Part shown: one piece after another, positions 21,601-31,075 of the stretch | How positions within the stretch are numbered: the first letter of the stretch is position 1 | Layout: the number at the start of each line of letters is the position of its first letter | Assembly: GCF_000003815.2 (NCBI RefSeq) | Contig: NC_049982.1 | Span: forward strand, 28,208,329 to 28,272,328 | Source: Branchiostoma floridae | Lineage: Eukaryota > Chordata > Leptocardii > Amphioxiformes > Branchiostomatidae | Direction of reading: 5' to 3' | Length of the DNA: 64,000 nt | Translations under genes and position numbers: made by a program | The notes under the pieces: generated by a model | The model's input: only the letters and a program-made list of their open reading frames with translations | Told to the model about the DNA's origin: nothing | Databases searched by the model: none

Positions 21601-22857
21601 AAGAATATTTTTCTTCATATAAGATTTGTGCATGGAGTAAGCAAAACAAAACAAAAATTATTTTTGGTAGTGCACACATACACACACCCAAACACCCAAA
21701 CATTCAAATGCACACAAACACATATATGCACTCATACACACACAAATTAATAAAAAATAATAATTCACCACCTTTTACCTAATAATACATGCATGTCCAG
21801 TACTTCACCATTATTGTTTATTGAAAACTAACGATGACCATCAAACCAATCATGCAACCATTGTAGCATGTTGGTTTAAAAGGGAAACTAAATTTAGTTT
21901 TGCTTTAATTTCATCAGCATTCCTTTGATTTTTTAGTTTTAAGTTATACACTCCTTCGTAAGGACCACCTGGTCACTGTAATCACTATTTGATGGCCCCT
22001 TAGATTTTTTTGTCAAAAACAATAAAAATCTTTCTTGATAAAGTTGAACTGTAATTTTCAACACAAAAATGGTATTACCCAAATTTTCGGATAATCTATT
22101 GCTGCTGTGTCGTCAATCAGCTGATATCAGAGCTTTTCAACAATCCCTGTATAGAGACGGAGGACGCCATAGACTTCTTGTAAATTATCACGTTTGCTAT
22201 TTGCATAACGTGACGTCACAACAGCATTGGATTGTGCATTCCTTGACAGAGACTAGAGCTGACCAGTCGAAAAGTTCTTTATGTCCAATTTTGTGTTGGA
22301 AATTACAGTTCAACTTTTGTATCCAAAATGACTTCTACCATCACAGATGAACTTTCAAGCTGATACGAATCTTGTCTATAACGCCAGTTCACCTTAATCC
22401 GCGGGGTAACCTAGATTCGTTTTTTTAACAAAATTGGTATTTACTGAGATTTCCGGTCAACGACGTGGGTTTCAAATGTCAACATGTTCAAAACATTGCA
22501 ATGTGAAAGTACCTTCCATCGACTTAACGATTCCCAAATACCCTATGTTTATGTACAACGGATATAGGTTACTCTGCGAATAAAGGTGAACTAACGTTAT
22601 AGTGACAACCTGTTTACATAGACCATTAGGTCCCTTCAGTGGTCTTATTGGTCTGTTTTGACGGTAGTTAGTATTTTCTCCATCTATCGATTCTCTATGA
22701 TATTGCATGATAAAGTTTGGCTTTGACACTTGTCACTCAATGAGTTGAAATGCCTGCATCTCTTCCACCCTCCCAGGTCCCTGTGAAGCTGAACAAGTGG
22801 AAAACGTTCCCCACCCCTATGGAACCCATTCGTCTGAGGGTGGAGCCAGTGGACTGA
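6698..22857 (+). CDS. Cytochrome P450, CYP3/CYP5 (thromboxane-synthase-like) type, 14 exons, complete
   Basis: Exons: 6698-6771, 8353-8455, 10070-10119, 10836-10932, 12360-12479, 14140-14228, 14802-14950, 16493-16626, 17209-17302, 18620-18780, 19359-19447, 19975-20112, 21038-21197, 22777-22857. All junctions keep phase, for 1539 bases (512 aa plus stop), close to the usual 500-530 aa. An N-terminal membrane anchor spans residues about 9-25, followed by a proline-rich G-I-P-P-L-P hinge. Other landmarks are D-P-D-M-I-K in the B region, the I-helix S-G-A-F-E-T (319-324), the K-helix E-T-L-R (Glu377, Arg380), N-P-E-R-F, and the heme loop F-G-V-G-P-R-N-C-I-G with Cys457. The enzyme should be an ER monooxygenase using NADPH-P450 reductase; the substrate cannot be read. 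The first I-helix position is Ser rather than the usual Ala, while the oxygen-activating acidic-Thr pair is kept. Introns 1-13 carry many inverted-repeat elements, none interrupting an exon. Confidence 0.93.
7049..7232. mobile_element. MITE, family B (TACTGTAAATG ends), copy 1
   Basis: Terminal inverted repeats TACTGTAAATG.../...TTTACAGTAT enclose complementary CGCGGTGG / CCACCGCG arms. TA at both ends suggests a TA target-site duplication of mariner type. It lies in P450 intron 1. Confidence 0.75.
7330..7690. repeat. Imperfect inverted-repeat region in P450 intron 1
   Basis: GGGCTACCTCA / TGAGGTAGCC and TGGAATTTCC / GGAAATTCCA pairs occur in opposite orientation around a loop. No transposase is present and the exact ends are unclear. 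Confidence 0.35.
8157..8298 (+). repeat. Partial copy of the 8763-9101 element
   Basis: About 130 bases, beginning AAATCACTGCCCATAACGAC and ending near AAATAAAGACCACT, repeat almost exactly at 8930-9057. It lacks the terminal inverted repeats. It ends just before the acceptor of P450 exon 2. Confidence 0.8.
8520..8750 (-). mobile_element. 5S-rRNA-derived SINE (SINE3 type)
   Basis: Read on the minus strand, about 120 bases from 8750 follow the 5S rRNA plan: TAGCTACGGCC start, an ACCCGATC...CTCGATCTCGGAAG A-box region, AAGTTAAGCAACG, then CAGTGCTTGGATGGGGGAT and a GCTGTAGCC end. The next 110 bases (8520-8630) are unrelated to 5S and form the SINE body. The 5S part carries many substitutions and is fused to a tail, so it is a retroposon rather than a working 5S gene. 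It lies in P450 intron 2 and is antisense to the gene. Confidence 0.75.
8763..9101. mobile_element. MITE with ACAGTCAAACCT ends
   Basis: Terminal inverted repeats ACAGTCAAACCTGCCCAAG and the complement of CTTGAGTAGGTTTGACTGT, flanked by TA on both sides, 339 bases, no coding capacity. A mariner-like non-autonomous element is the best guess. Confidence 0.75.
9289..10021. mobile_element. MITE family A, copy 1 (long form)
   Basis: The left end (GTTCATCTTTATCCGC) and right end (GCGGATATAGGTTACCCCG, then GGATAAAGGTTAGCTAGCG) match the TAACGCTAGTTCACC family. The copy is about 730 bases, so it either carries extra internal sequence or has been invaded by another element. It ends 48 bases before P450 exon 3. 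Confidence 0.6.
10158..10350. mobile_element. MITE family B, copy 2 (intact ends)
   Basis: TACTGTAAATGCATTTAAG to CTGCATTTACAGTA with internal CGCGGTGGTGAAGTGG / CACCGC arms; 193 bases, in P450 intron 3. Confidence 0.8.
10661..10782. repeat. Short foldback element, TACCGAAAGTGC / GCACTTTCGGTA
   Basis: A 122-base inverted repeat whose arms are made of AAAAGGAACG (or CGTTCCTTTT) tandem pieces. A third internal copy of the end sequence (GCACTTTCGGTA) lies near 10705. It sits 54 bases before the acceptor of P450 exon 4, inside the likely branch-point neighbourhood. Confidence 0.75.
11337..11538. mobile_element. Foldback MITE in P450 intron 4
   Basis: CATAATTCCACCAGGTGCC at the left is the near-complement of GGCATCTGGTGGAATTATG at the right. 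The homology continues inwards through TACCGCCACCTCA and AGATTGTCTT, so nearly the whole 200 bases is a hairpin. Confidence 0.8.
11739..11891 (+). mobile_element. Penelope-like retroelement, C-terminal fragment
   Basis: The frame reads F-F-V-R-G-R-R-K-E-A-V-N-I-R, then P-S-L-N-R-D-G-G-R-Y-K-L-P, D-F-D-Q-L-L and a TAA. This is the pattern at the end of the GIY-YIG endonuclease region of Penelope-like elements. Upstream sequence shifts frame, so it is a dead fragment. It is assigned from motif pattern, not alignment. Confidence 0.55.
12017..12338 (-). mobile_element. LINE (non-LTR) 3' fragment
   Basis: Minus-strand frame 12338-12108 reads I-R-E-R-R-x-R-F-A-G-H-C-F-R, then L-I-L-W-K-P, G-R-P-R-L-T-Y-I-D-Q-L. 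This is the typical C-terminus of a class of non-LTR ORF2 proteins. A CAT/ATG trinucleotide tail at about 12017-12035 follows in the element's 3' direction. Only the end is kept, consistent with 5'-truncated insertion. It ends 22 bases before P450 exon 5. Confidence 0.7.
12486..13005. mobile_element. MITE family A, copy 2
   Basis: Left end TTCACCTTTATCCGCGGGGT lies directly after the P450 exon 5 donor. The probable right end is the degraded GCGGATGTAGGTTAAC near 12973. The interior differs from the short copies. Confidence 0.5.
13158..13495. mobile_element. Long palindromic (foldback) MITE
   Basis: Outer arms TAATAGAATTTTCATTAATC and the complement of TGATAAAAATTCTATTA. The arms then continue through ACGTACCTCCAAATTTTCGA, CAGTCCATCTTGATCACGGA and CTAGTTCTCGCGA, leaving a loop of about 50 bases near 13310-13350. 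In RNA this would form a hairpin with arms of about 140 bases. Confidence 0.85.
13915..13981. mobile_element. MITE family A, right end only
   Basis: CAACGAATATAGGTTGCCCC and CGGATAAAAGGTGAAC match the family A right terminus; no matching left end was found nearby. Confidence 0.55.
16667..16903. mobile_element. MITE family A, copy 3
   Basis: TAACGCTGCTTCACTTTTAT on the left and GCGAATAAAAGTGAAC on the right, with AACCTATATCCGTTG / CGAATATAGGTTACC just inside; about 237 bases. It starts 40 bases after P450 exon 8. Confidence 0.75.
17457..17675. mobile_element. MITE family A, copy 4 (best-preserved)
   Basis: TAACGCTAGTTCACCTTTAT and its inverse at GTGAACTAGCGTTA bound a 219-base element. Subterminal AACCTATATCCGTTG and a central CAGGGTATTTGAGG / CACCCTGTTTTTG pair also match in opposite orientation. 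It has no coding capacity. Confidence 0.85.
17954..18157. mobile_element. MITE with AACCCTTAAACTGCCA ends
   Basis: AACCCTTAAACTGCCA at the left and TGGCAGTTTAAGGGTT at the right, 204 bases, in P450 intron 9. Confidence 0.75.
19085..19350. repeat. ACT/TAC trinucleotide-rich repeat
   Basis: Imperfect (ACT)n runs, interrupted by two copies of a block containing CACCGTA, GCGGTTGACAC and AAGACACCGTAATACG. It lies directly upstream of the acceptor of P450 exon 11. Confidence 0.85.
20123..20381. mobile_element. Foldback MITE with ATAAGCCTTTCAC ends
   Basis: Left arm ATAAGCCTTTCACGCTAGTT and right arm AACTAGTGTGAAAAGGCTTA. The arms continue through ACCACGCACGCGCG and a GGGTAATA / TATTACCC pair. It starts 11 bases after the donor of P450 exon 12. 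Confidence 0.8.
22379..22599. mobile_element. MITE family A, copy 5
   Basis: TAACGCCAGTTCACC and GGTGAACTAACGTTA ends with the subterminal AACGGATATAGGTTACTC; 221 bases, P450 intron 13. Confidence 0.8.
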
Positions 22858-22973
22858 TTCTTCGGAATATGAATAAGCTCCCGAATCCTTGTTTCATTTT
22901 CACGAACGTTTCGGTGACCGTCTGTCACCTTTCTTAGCGCAGTTCTGACTGGTTTAGATGTTCATTGTAAAGG

Positions 22974-23296
22974 TAAGGGCACAACCCGCCGTACATTCAA
23001 ATACGTGCTGTCTACGTGCCAAAACGTAGGCAATCTTTTGAATCCGTAAGTGGTAAGTACCGACTCCGTACGAACTCGTAGGGAATCCGACGGATTTTTG
23101 AGCACGCAGACACGCTGTAGAACTTAACGTGCAGGCGAAACTTTGTGTGCCATCGGGCTGCGGATTCGCCCGCCGTTCTTGCTAGTACGGGCGACGCACC
23201 TGTCCTGTACAGCCTAAACGTTTTAAGAAATACGTGGTGGACGTGGCCTCCAAAAAAACGTACGGACAAATTGCACGTACGGCGGGTTGTGCCCTT
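22974..23296. mobile_element. MITE family C, copy 1 (intact)
   Basis: TAAGGGCACAACCCGCCGTA and its inverse TACGGCGGGTTGTGCCCTTA enclose 323 bases. Internal landmarks are AAATACGTGCTGTCTACGTG and GTACGAACTCGTAGGGA. It lies 117 bases after the P450 stop codon, so it may be in its 3'UTR. Confidence 0.85.
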
Positions 23297-23689
23297 AGCT
23301 TAAGGGGCAGATATATACATGTAGCTGTTCATATGTAAATAACGTTGTGAACACATCTGTAAACAGCGGCACCTATAGCTGCAGTACAATGTATATCAGT
23401 ACCAGACAGAAATGCCCCGAGGAAGGACATGGGCGAAATTAAGCAAGGATTGTGAAAAAAACATTTTTTTTGTTTTATTTAGTGTCCTACCAACCTGCAG
23501 GTAATTGAATTTATTATTCACAGGTGTTTCACAAAAGTACATACATTTACATGTAGCCAACCATGACCTCCCAGGGATCGCAACCTGTCCCAACCACCCC
23601 AAAACTGCAAGGCCATCTGTGGTTGGTTATTGAGTTGGCCTAAACATTGGTTGATGATCTGCACAATCCGTCGATGAAATTCATTCTGA

Positions 23690-24640
23690 AGCAATTGGAA
23701 AAGACATTTTCTGCTTGGATGCGATCAGAAGAAATAGCTGTATCTAGAATGATGAATGCCAGGTTACTCCCCAAAGTACCACTAGTTGGAAAGTGCTTTG
23801 TCGGGGGTTAAAGTCGTGGGAAGGTTATTAATGCATAACAGGATCCTCATATTCAGTGATCATCTGATGAACATTGTTGGTCGAAATTTCATTTCTGGGA
23901 ATAATTCCAATACGATTTCGGTCATTGCAGAAAGCACTATACACTCTAGTTATAGTTGTTGGTCGCTTGAGCTATTTATAAAAATTCTATGGATGATTTA
24001 GGGTAATTTTGGTAATGTGGCAGTTCTTTTATATTGTTTGCATCTCTTTTGATTGATATCGATATTTGGCATGTTCGGTTTTGGTGTGTAATCGACATTC
24101 TTTCTAGGATATATTGACTGCTGTGCGTATATTATTTCAGCAGAGGTATCTAATGACTAAAGTTACACTTGATTTGAACCTAAATATGTAAAATATAGGT
24201 ATACAGCTTCATAGAAAATTAACATTACCTACAACTCAGAACTTCATCAGAAACTGTTTTAGCAGTAATAGCAGAATTATCTTAATAATATTTGAATTTT
24301 TATATTTGTCTAAAACTAAATTAAATGTTTATATATGCATCTTACTAAAAGCTACTAATCGTTCATATGCTTGTCTGCATGCTCAAAATACTAATACACA
24401 ATTGAGGGAAGATTGTAATAAAGTTCGCAAAATCTTAGTAGATATATGATATGATATGATATGATATGGTATAATATGATATGATATGATATGACATGAG
24501 TGATTTGTTTCAGGTTTATACGTTTGATTTTTTTCCGTTATATGATATAGATGCTGGTGAAGACATTATAATCTGCAATAATAATGCATTTAGCTTTGCA
24601 AGTATTAAAAACTATTAACTAAATATGATTGTGTTTCTTT
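23690..24640 (+). repeat. About 1-kb block shared with 39630-40740
   Basis: Many collinear matches to the region after the SRPBCC gene, for example GGATGATTTAGGGTAATTT, GGTGTGTAAT.GACATTCTTTCT, CAACTGAGGGA.ATT and ATTATAATCTGCA.T. The copies are diverged, with indels. There is no coding frame. Confidence 0.75.
24440..24496. repeat. TGATA pentanucleotide microsatellite
   Basis: About eleven ATATG/TGATA units. It lies inside the duplicated block; the corresponding place in the other copy (near 40590) has only one or two units. Confidence 0.85.
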
Positions 24641-25201
24641 CACATTTCTAGAACTAGATAAGGAACTATGGATAGTAAGCTTTCAGTTGGTCAGCTGTGC
24701 TGTTTAGGTATCGAAAACTAGAAATTGTGTACGATTTAGGAGTACATTTCTCTCGTATAAAGTACTATATACAGTTTAATTGTCAATACAATACAACTGC
24801 ACTTTCAGGGTACACCTTTTATGCAACAATTCTCAAAATGTTTTTGCAACAAATTTAGTTTGGAAATAGATAGTAAATCCACACGGTTTATGCTAATTAA
24901 CATAACTAAGCTGTACCGAGTCATTGCATGATTGGTGAATGATAGGAAGTTTATATTATTCGCATTCGTTTTTCGAGCATTAGACAAGAAGCTCGCAAAG
25001 AGCTTATGGAGGTCTTCTGCTCTAACAATGCACATACAATGACACACAAAAGTAACAAAATTGAGATTATAACGAAACGTATAACTTAAGATGACATGAA
25101 CATAAACGTCATTTTGCAACATAAGAATAACATAAATACTAACAACAAAAACGGGCTAAAGCGCATACAAGGCTGGCATTACCAATCAATTTCAAATCAG
25201 A

Positions 25202-28200
25202 TTAAGTAAATCTTCCGGTCATTTTGATGAAATTGAAAACATAGTCAAAGATGTTACAATTTATCGAGTGTGGAAGGAAAGGGCTGCCCATAGTGAGAAG
25301 GGTGCATAAAGTATTGTCAGATGAGTTAAGGGGGTCAGGCGAGAGTAATTCTTCTAGGTTTAAACGGGATATGGAGTGCAACATATGAATCCTTTCGCTA
25401 TTGTATAGTTCGCAGTGCAACAAGTAGTGCTCAGTTGTCTCGTTTGAATTCCCACATTCACAAGTAGGGCTAGTTATACAATGGTGTTTGAATAGGTGTG
25501 AGTTAAGCTGGCTGAAGTCGAGTCTGAGTCTAGTCAAGTGAACTGCAGGGCGTCCGTGGCCATGGGAGTAGTGGGTGTGTCTGGGCGGGCTGTCAAAGAA
25601 AGACTCTAGTTCTCTTTTAAAAATACTAATAGATGGTGATGTTTTGGCGGACAAAGGAAGTTGACTCCAGGAGAAAACTGCGGCAGGTAAGAAGGATCTT
25701 TTGTACTTTTCGGTTCTTAGGGCAATAGGGAGGTAGTTCTGGTCATCTCGAAGGCCATAAGGGGTGGAATCACGGATAAGTGGAGGTACCAGTTCATGGA
25801 GATAATTTGGTGCAGAGCCACTGGCCATTTTATAGAAGTGAATAAGTACATGCTTTTCCCGTCTGGTGGCAAGTGTGTCCCAACCGACCTCCGTTAAGAT
25901 GCGGCTGTGATTCGTCCCCCTTAGTGCACCCGTGCAGACCTTAGCCGCGGACACCTGTACTGATTCGAGTGAGTCAGAGTCTTTCTAAAGAATACCGCAC
26001 CAGGCGACGTTGGCATACTCAATCAAGGGACGTATCATGGCTTTGTACAGAGTCTCGAGTGTTTTCCGTGGGACAAAGCAAGAAATTCTTTTCAGTAGAT
26101 TTATGCGTTTCATTGCTTTCGTCACCAGGATTGACACGTGAAGTGACCATGATAGGTCTCTAGTGAGATGTAGGCCAAGGTGTTTGTGGGATTCGACTTC
26201 AGTGAGCTGAACACCTTTAAAGTATAAGGGGGGATGTCGAACTTTGTTTTTCTTCAGGGAGAACGTCATCAATACTGTTTTTTGGGGATTGAATGTAACA
26301 AGCCACTGAGCAGCCCATTCCGAAACTGAGGTGAGATCACGGTTTAACCTGTCCGCTGAGGCAACAGGGTCAGTAATTATCTCTAGTAGTGCAGTATCAT
26401 CCGCAAAAAGGCGGGAGTCTGTTAATAAGTCATCAACAATGTCATTTATAAATACAAGAAAAAGTAAGGGGCCAAGGAGGGATCCCTGAGGAACACCTGC
26501 ATTGATAGGTAGCCATTCAGAGCACACTCCATTGATGACGACTCTTTGCCTTCGGTTATTTAAGTACGACTCTATCCATGCCAACAGAGACCCAGTGACT
26601 CCAAGTTGTCGTAGTTTAAAGAGTAAGCCGGTGTGCCAAACCTTATCAAAGGCTTTGGAAATATCAAGGAAGACTGCGCGGGTTTCAAGTCCTTGGTCAA
26701 GTGCTTGATGAATTTTGTGAACAAGGTATGTTAAGGAGTTGACGGTAGAATCTCCAAGGGCGAACCCGGCGTTACGATCAGTAAGAAGCTTGTTTTGGTG
26801 GAAGTACGAGGAAAGTGAACTGTGAACTACTCGTTCCAAAACTTTGGATACACAACATAGGAGGGATATGGGTCTGTAGTTTTCCTTTGTCTGCTTGTCG
26901 CCTTTCTTATGTACAGGCACTACGTTCGAGCATTTCCAAATGTCCGGGAAGCACCCGTGCTGTATGGAGATATTGAATAATTTTGATAGTGGATTAGCCA
27001 ATGATGGGGCGACGTTTTTTAAAAGCCTGTTACCAAGACCATCAGGACCTGTGGCCTTGTTAACATCAAGGTTACACAAAATTTCATAAACTTCAGAGGG
27101 GGAGCAGATAATGCAGTCGATAACCGTGTCAGTTCTAGTAGTAAACAAGGGAAGAGAGGCGCCTGTTGTGTCAAGATTTGATTGAGAAGCGAAGTAACAA
27201 TTAAAGACATTGGCCTTGGTCTTGTCGTCCGTAATAGTAAATTCATCTTCGACTAAGGGTGGTAATGTTCGATCTATCTTACCCATGAATATTTCTTTAG
27301 AGACGGACCACCACTTTTTTGGGTTCGAGGATGGATTTGCCAGGTCGAGACAAAGGCCGAGTCTGTGGTTGTGCTTCGCCTTTCTGATTAACTTTGTACA
27401 ACTATTACGGATATGCTTGAACGTGTTGTATATCTCTGGCCTGTTAGTTTTCTTGTATTTACGGTACATTCGTCTCTTCTTCCTTAGCATTTGTCTGATT
27501 TCACACGTCATCCAAGGTTGGTCTCTTGGTCGGATTGTGACCTGTTTGCTGGATACAAACCGCGCGATCGTTGTAGAAAGGGTTGTCATGAATGTTTCGG
27601 TTAAGGCGTTTATGTCCGGAATGTTCTCCGAGACAATGGAACCCCAATCTATAAGTAAGAGCTCAGAGTTCAATCCTTCGTAATCTGCCTTATGAAACTC
27701 GTATACAGTACGTTTGTAGGTTTTAACACGGGGGATTTTAAGATACATTTTGCCATATACAAGTGAGTGGTCACAATTTGACAAAGGCGGGTTTGTACCA
27801 CACTCCGTAAAGAGACTTGGTGAATCTGTAATGAGGACATCGAGCAAGGATGACGATGTGTCGGTAATGCGAGTGGGCTCTGAAATCAGCTGGTCGAAGT
27901 TGTTTTCTGATGTAAACATTTCAATCGTGGAAGCGGCATTGTCAGAATTTGCATTCAAATCACCAAGCAAGACAATAGTAGTTTTGTCAGATGGGCCGCT
28001 GTCAATAATTACGTCAACTGATTGTTGCAGGTGCTCAAAGAATGTGGAGCGTTCCTCCGCACTCTGGCCGGGCGGTCTATAACAACAACAAACAAATAGT
28101 TTCATACCGATATCCACCTCACACCAGATTGCTTCAGACGTATCACTTTCTAGATCGCTCCTCCTTTTACATGGTACAGAGTTGGATATATACAGTGCAA

Positions 28201-28432
28201 CTCCGCCACCATGGCGGTTGCGATCTCGACGCATGGGGACTTGATAAGAGGGGAGGTACATATCTACGTCTGGGATGGTGGAGTCACACCATGTCTCGGA
28301 GAGAGCAATGATATCGTACCCCTCCTCTAGAGCAATGGTCTCAAGTTCGTGGAGTTTGGTAAAATCATGTGCGGGAAGACTCCTCACGTTTGCGTGACAG
28401 AGAGAAAAGTGTTTCTGATTATTTACAGGCAT
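25202..28432 (-). pseudogene. LINE ORF2: AP endonuclease + reverse transcriptase, one in-frame TAG
   Basis: 815 codons run from the ATG at 28432 to a TAG at 25987-25985, and the same frame then continues 261 codons to a stop at 25202, for 1,077 codons in all. The endonuclease part (about residues 8-230) has H-A-N-V-R-S-L, S-E-T-W, L-L-G-D-L-N-A-N and the histidine box S-N-C-D-H-S-L-V. The reverse transcriptase part has Y-R-P-I-S-L-L, A-F-D-K-V-W-H, G-V-P-Q-G-S-L-L-G-P-L-L-F and the active site F-A-D-D-T-A-L. The region after the TAG is the usual C-terminal domain, with a cysteine-rich stretch (C-E-C-G-N-S-N-E-T-T-E-H). The single stop disables this copy unless it is read through; no frameshift was seen. 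Confidence 0.85.
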
Positions 28433-28856
28433 TAATTATGCTGAGTCTTGTACTGAGTTTGATGCTACTTGTCTCTCTGTCATGCATTCGTGAGTAACAG
28501 TAACTAAGTATTGATTGATTGGCGCGCCAGCCGGACAATACAAAAACACAATCAAAATAACAGAAGCAATAAGAACATAACTGGGCAATAATGACTACAA
28601 AAAGAAAAGAAGGGGCGAACATGCCCTTCAAATAACTCAGAAACATCATAACGTTAAATAAAACATCAAACATATGATCAACATAAACAGAATGTCACTG
28701 CGTTGAGCTTCATAGAGTGCAAGGATAAGCTGAGCCCCTTACAGGTGATCTGATTGCCTTTAATCATGTTCGACGGATCGGACGACATGAAAAGCAATAT
28801 GGTGAAAGTAGATCATATGTGAATAGCTTGGTGAATAAACATAATAACTTCAAGTT

Positions 28857-29621
28857 TTACTTGTTAGCCATCAGTTCGAGCTGGCGGATGTCGGTGGGGC
28901 CGGTGATTCGGTGTATCTCTGGATCGCCGCCTTCGCAGTTGACCTTGACGAAAATCTTGCCATCTTGGGTCCATGCGGAGCTGACACTGGGCAGGCGTTT
29001 TGCAGAATTATACAGTTCAAGGTTGCGTTTGGTCAAGTTTTCTCTGATGATGTAGGATTTGCCCGTGCTGTTTGTTTTCCCCTTTAGTCGTTTCTTGGCC
29101 TTGTAGACTTCCTGACGCTTTGCATAGTTGGTGAACTTGACGATGACTGTGTGAGCTCCGTCACGAGGCCGGCCAACACGGTGTGCTATGTCGATGTCTG
29201 ATCGTTGGACGCTGACGTCGAGATGTTTCCTGGTGAAGTCCATGAATGTTGATGCGCAGTCCTCTGATTTCTTCTCTTCAGGTGATGGGGGAGGGGGGAT
29301 TCCGAAGACGAGCAGACAATGCTTCCGACTATATTGTTCGTTTCTATCGGCATGACTTTCGGCTTCGGCTAGGCGTACCTTTAGTGTAGTCAGTTCTTCG
29401 TCTTTCTCGACAAGTGTGTGCTTCAGCTCGTCAACCTCAGCTTGGAATGACGACTTAAACTGGTCCAGTTCGTGTCTGACTTCAGCCTTTATGGCCGCTA
29501 AAATGTCTTGCTTCACAGCGCCCAGGAACTCTTCTTTCAACTTGTCAAAACTGAGTCTCAGCTGAGAGTCAACAAGGTCTGAGACTCTCTTAACTTCCCT
29601 AGTGGACGGTGTGGTCGTCAT
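28857..29621 (-). CDS. LINE ORF1 protein (coiled coil + RRM-like)
   Basis: 254 residues, intact. Residues about 15-100 form a charged heptad-rich coiled coil (L-K-H-T-L-V-E-K-D-E-E-L-T-T-L). They are followed by N-E-Q-Y-S-R-K-H-C-L-L-V-F-G-I-P, the start of the RRM-like fold typical of L1/CR1-class ORF1 proteins, and a C-terminal domain with A-H-R-V-G-R-P. Such proteins trimerise, bind the element's RNA and act as nucleic-acid chaperones. It lies upstream of ORF2 in the same orientation. Confidence 0.8.
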   Translation of the reverse strand: MTTTPSTREVKRVSDLVDSQLRLSFDKLKEEFLGAVKQDILAAIKAEVRHELDQFKSSFQAEVDELKHTLVEKDEELTTLKVRLAEAESHADRNEQYSRKHCLLVFGIPPPPSPEEKKSEDCASTFMDFTRKHLDVSVQRSDIDIAHRVGRPRDGAHTVIVKFTNYAKRQEVYKAKKRLKGKTNSTGKSYIIRENLTKRNLELYNSAKRLPSVSSAWTQDGKIFVKVNCEGGDPEIHRITGPTDIRQLELMANK

Positions 29622-29710
29622 GGTGGTGAAATGGAGGCTCAGAATGAGGAAATTTGTTAAATATCCGCAGTGTAGCAGGGAGCCCTTAGACTATACGTGT
29701 GTCTACGGGC

Positions 29711-29720
29711 GCCATCTTGG
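29711..29720 (-). promoter_or_regulatory. YY1-like motif at the LINE 5' end
   Basis: The minus strand reads CCAAGATGGC followed by GCCC, matching the YY1 core AAGATGGC that marks the 5' end of mammalian L1. Its role here is inferred from position only. Confidence 0.4.
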
Positions 29721-30229
29721 TTACTAAGTTTATATTAATGACATTGGCTAGATATGTACATGTTATGTAAGCATCTTCACATGTGGTATTATGCAAATGA
29801 GATTATCTTGATATTCTGTAATATTGTTTGACAGTAGCATGAGGTCGTCGAATTCTAAGCTTGTTGCACGATGTGAGAAAAAACACACAGCAGATATGTT
29901 CTCTTCAACAGAATAGCTTAAGGGTAGTAATACAGTAACGGAAAACAGAACTATATCCAATGCAGGGTTCTAGTCAGCATCCGTCCTTCCGTCCTTTGAC
30001 AGAATTTTGCCTATACCGTCCCCTGTGACGGGCGAAAATTGGCATGTAAATATTCTAATTGAACCAAGCTGAGTCAATATTTGTCCCTCATAATACAGGA
30101 AATAGTATTTCAGAAAGTCTAGATTTCAACATTTCCCCGGGTAGCATACCCCCAGACCCCCCTCGGATCATCGCGCCTTCGACAGGATTTCCATTCAAAA
30201 TTCAGGGACAGAAAAAAAAATCAGGATGA

Positions 30230-30345
30230 CATTATTGCGATCTGCCAAGAGACAGGCACAAAAAATTAACATTCCCACAGGAGTTGAAAAGCAACGGATG
30301 ATGTTTTCTTATTCTGTATGTTCTTCCAGCTGAAAACCTCAAATA
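30230..30345 (+). repeat. Dispersed repeat D1, copy 1
   Basis: Shares CTGCC.AGAGACAGG.AC, AAAAATT.ACATTCCCAC and GATG.TTT.TTCTT with 45710-45830, 46850-46980 and 48035-48150. It is non-coding. Confidence 0.65.
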
Positions 30346-30480
30346 ATGCACGTCTTCTAAATTTCAAACTTAATGTTAATTCCATCATCTTATTGTGCCT
30401 GTATCTATGTAACCGGTATAACCACCCTTCCCGTAACACACCAGCTTCACAGGCACTCGGCGCGGCAGCAGCTGGTTATA

Positions 30481-30690
30481 TTACACCGAAGGACCCGTCG
30501 CACCTAACTTTTGCACATCTATCTGCAAGCTTTCTTTGAAACTATCCAGAGAAGATGCCCCTACAGTATTTGGTGATAACAAATTCCACTCTCCGATAGT
30601 TCTGGGAAAGTACGAATTTTTGAACACATCAATCCTAGGTTGGTAACTCTGGTATTTGAAGGCATGACTGTTTCTTGTTCTGTTAAAGTA
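30481..30690 (-). mobile_element. LINE ORF2 C-terminal fragment
   Basis: Minus-strand frame: T-R-N-S-H-A-F-K-Y-Q, then R-I-D-V-F-K-N-S-Y-F-P-R-T-I and G-E-W-N-L-L, ending at a TAA (30483-30481). This is the conserved end of non-LTR ORF2 proteins (the S-Y-F-P-R-T-I-x-x-W-N box). It is 5'-truncated. Confidence 0.75.
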
Positions 30691-31075
30691 TCATATAAAT
30701 CCACAACAAGTACATTTATGGATGACGTTTTGAAAAAAAAGATGACCCCTCCAAAGACTGTGAGAAGGTACCAAAATAAGAAAATATATCGTGTGGCAGC
30801 CTTGACGGTACTTGTAGAAGTGACAGCGGTGAGGAAAATGTAGCCAATGTGGCAGCCATGACCATAGTTAGTAGTCAAAAATTACCATGCTAACGTCACT
30901 TTGTGCACCTCTTGAATACAGGCATAAACACTAATTGTGTGCTCCCCCACCGAACCCACTTTCGTCACTTGGTGTAGTCCATATTCAATATTGGTATATT
31001 CCACTCCCAGAAGGGAAGTTGGAATTGTAATGTAAGATGGGTTACTATCTAACTTCATTCTTATATGCGTGTATC

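Larger units (their letters stand above)
25140..29722 (-). mobile_element. Near-full-length non-LTR retrotransposon (CR1/L2-like LINE)
   Basis: On the minus strand the order is 5'UTR, ORF1 (29621-28857), a 424-base spacer, ORF2 with endonuclease and reverse transcriptase (28432-25202), and a short 3' tail. The 5' border is placed near the CAAGATGGC-type motif at 29711-29720 and the 3' border near 25140; both are approximate because target-site duplications were not identified. Full-length copies are unusual among LINEs, which mostly insert 5'-truncated. Confidence 0.8.
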
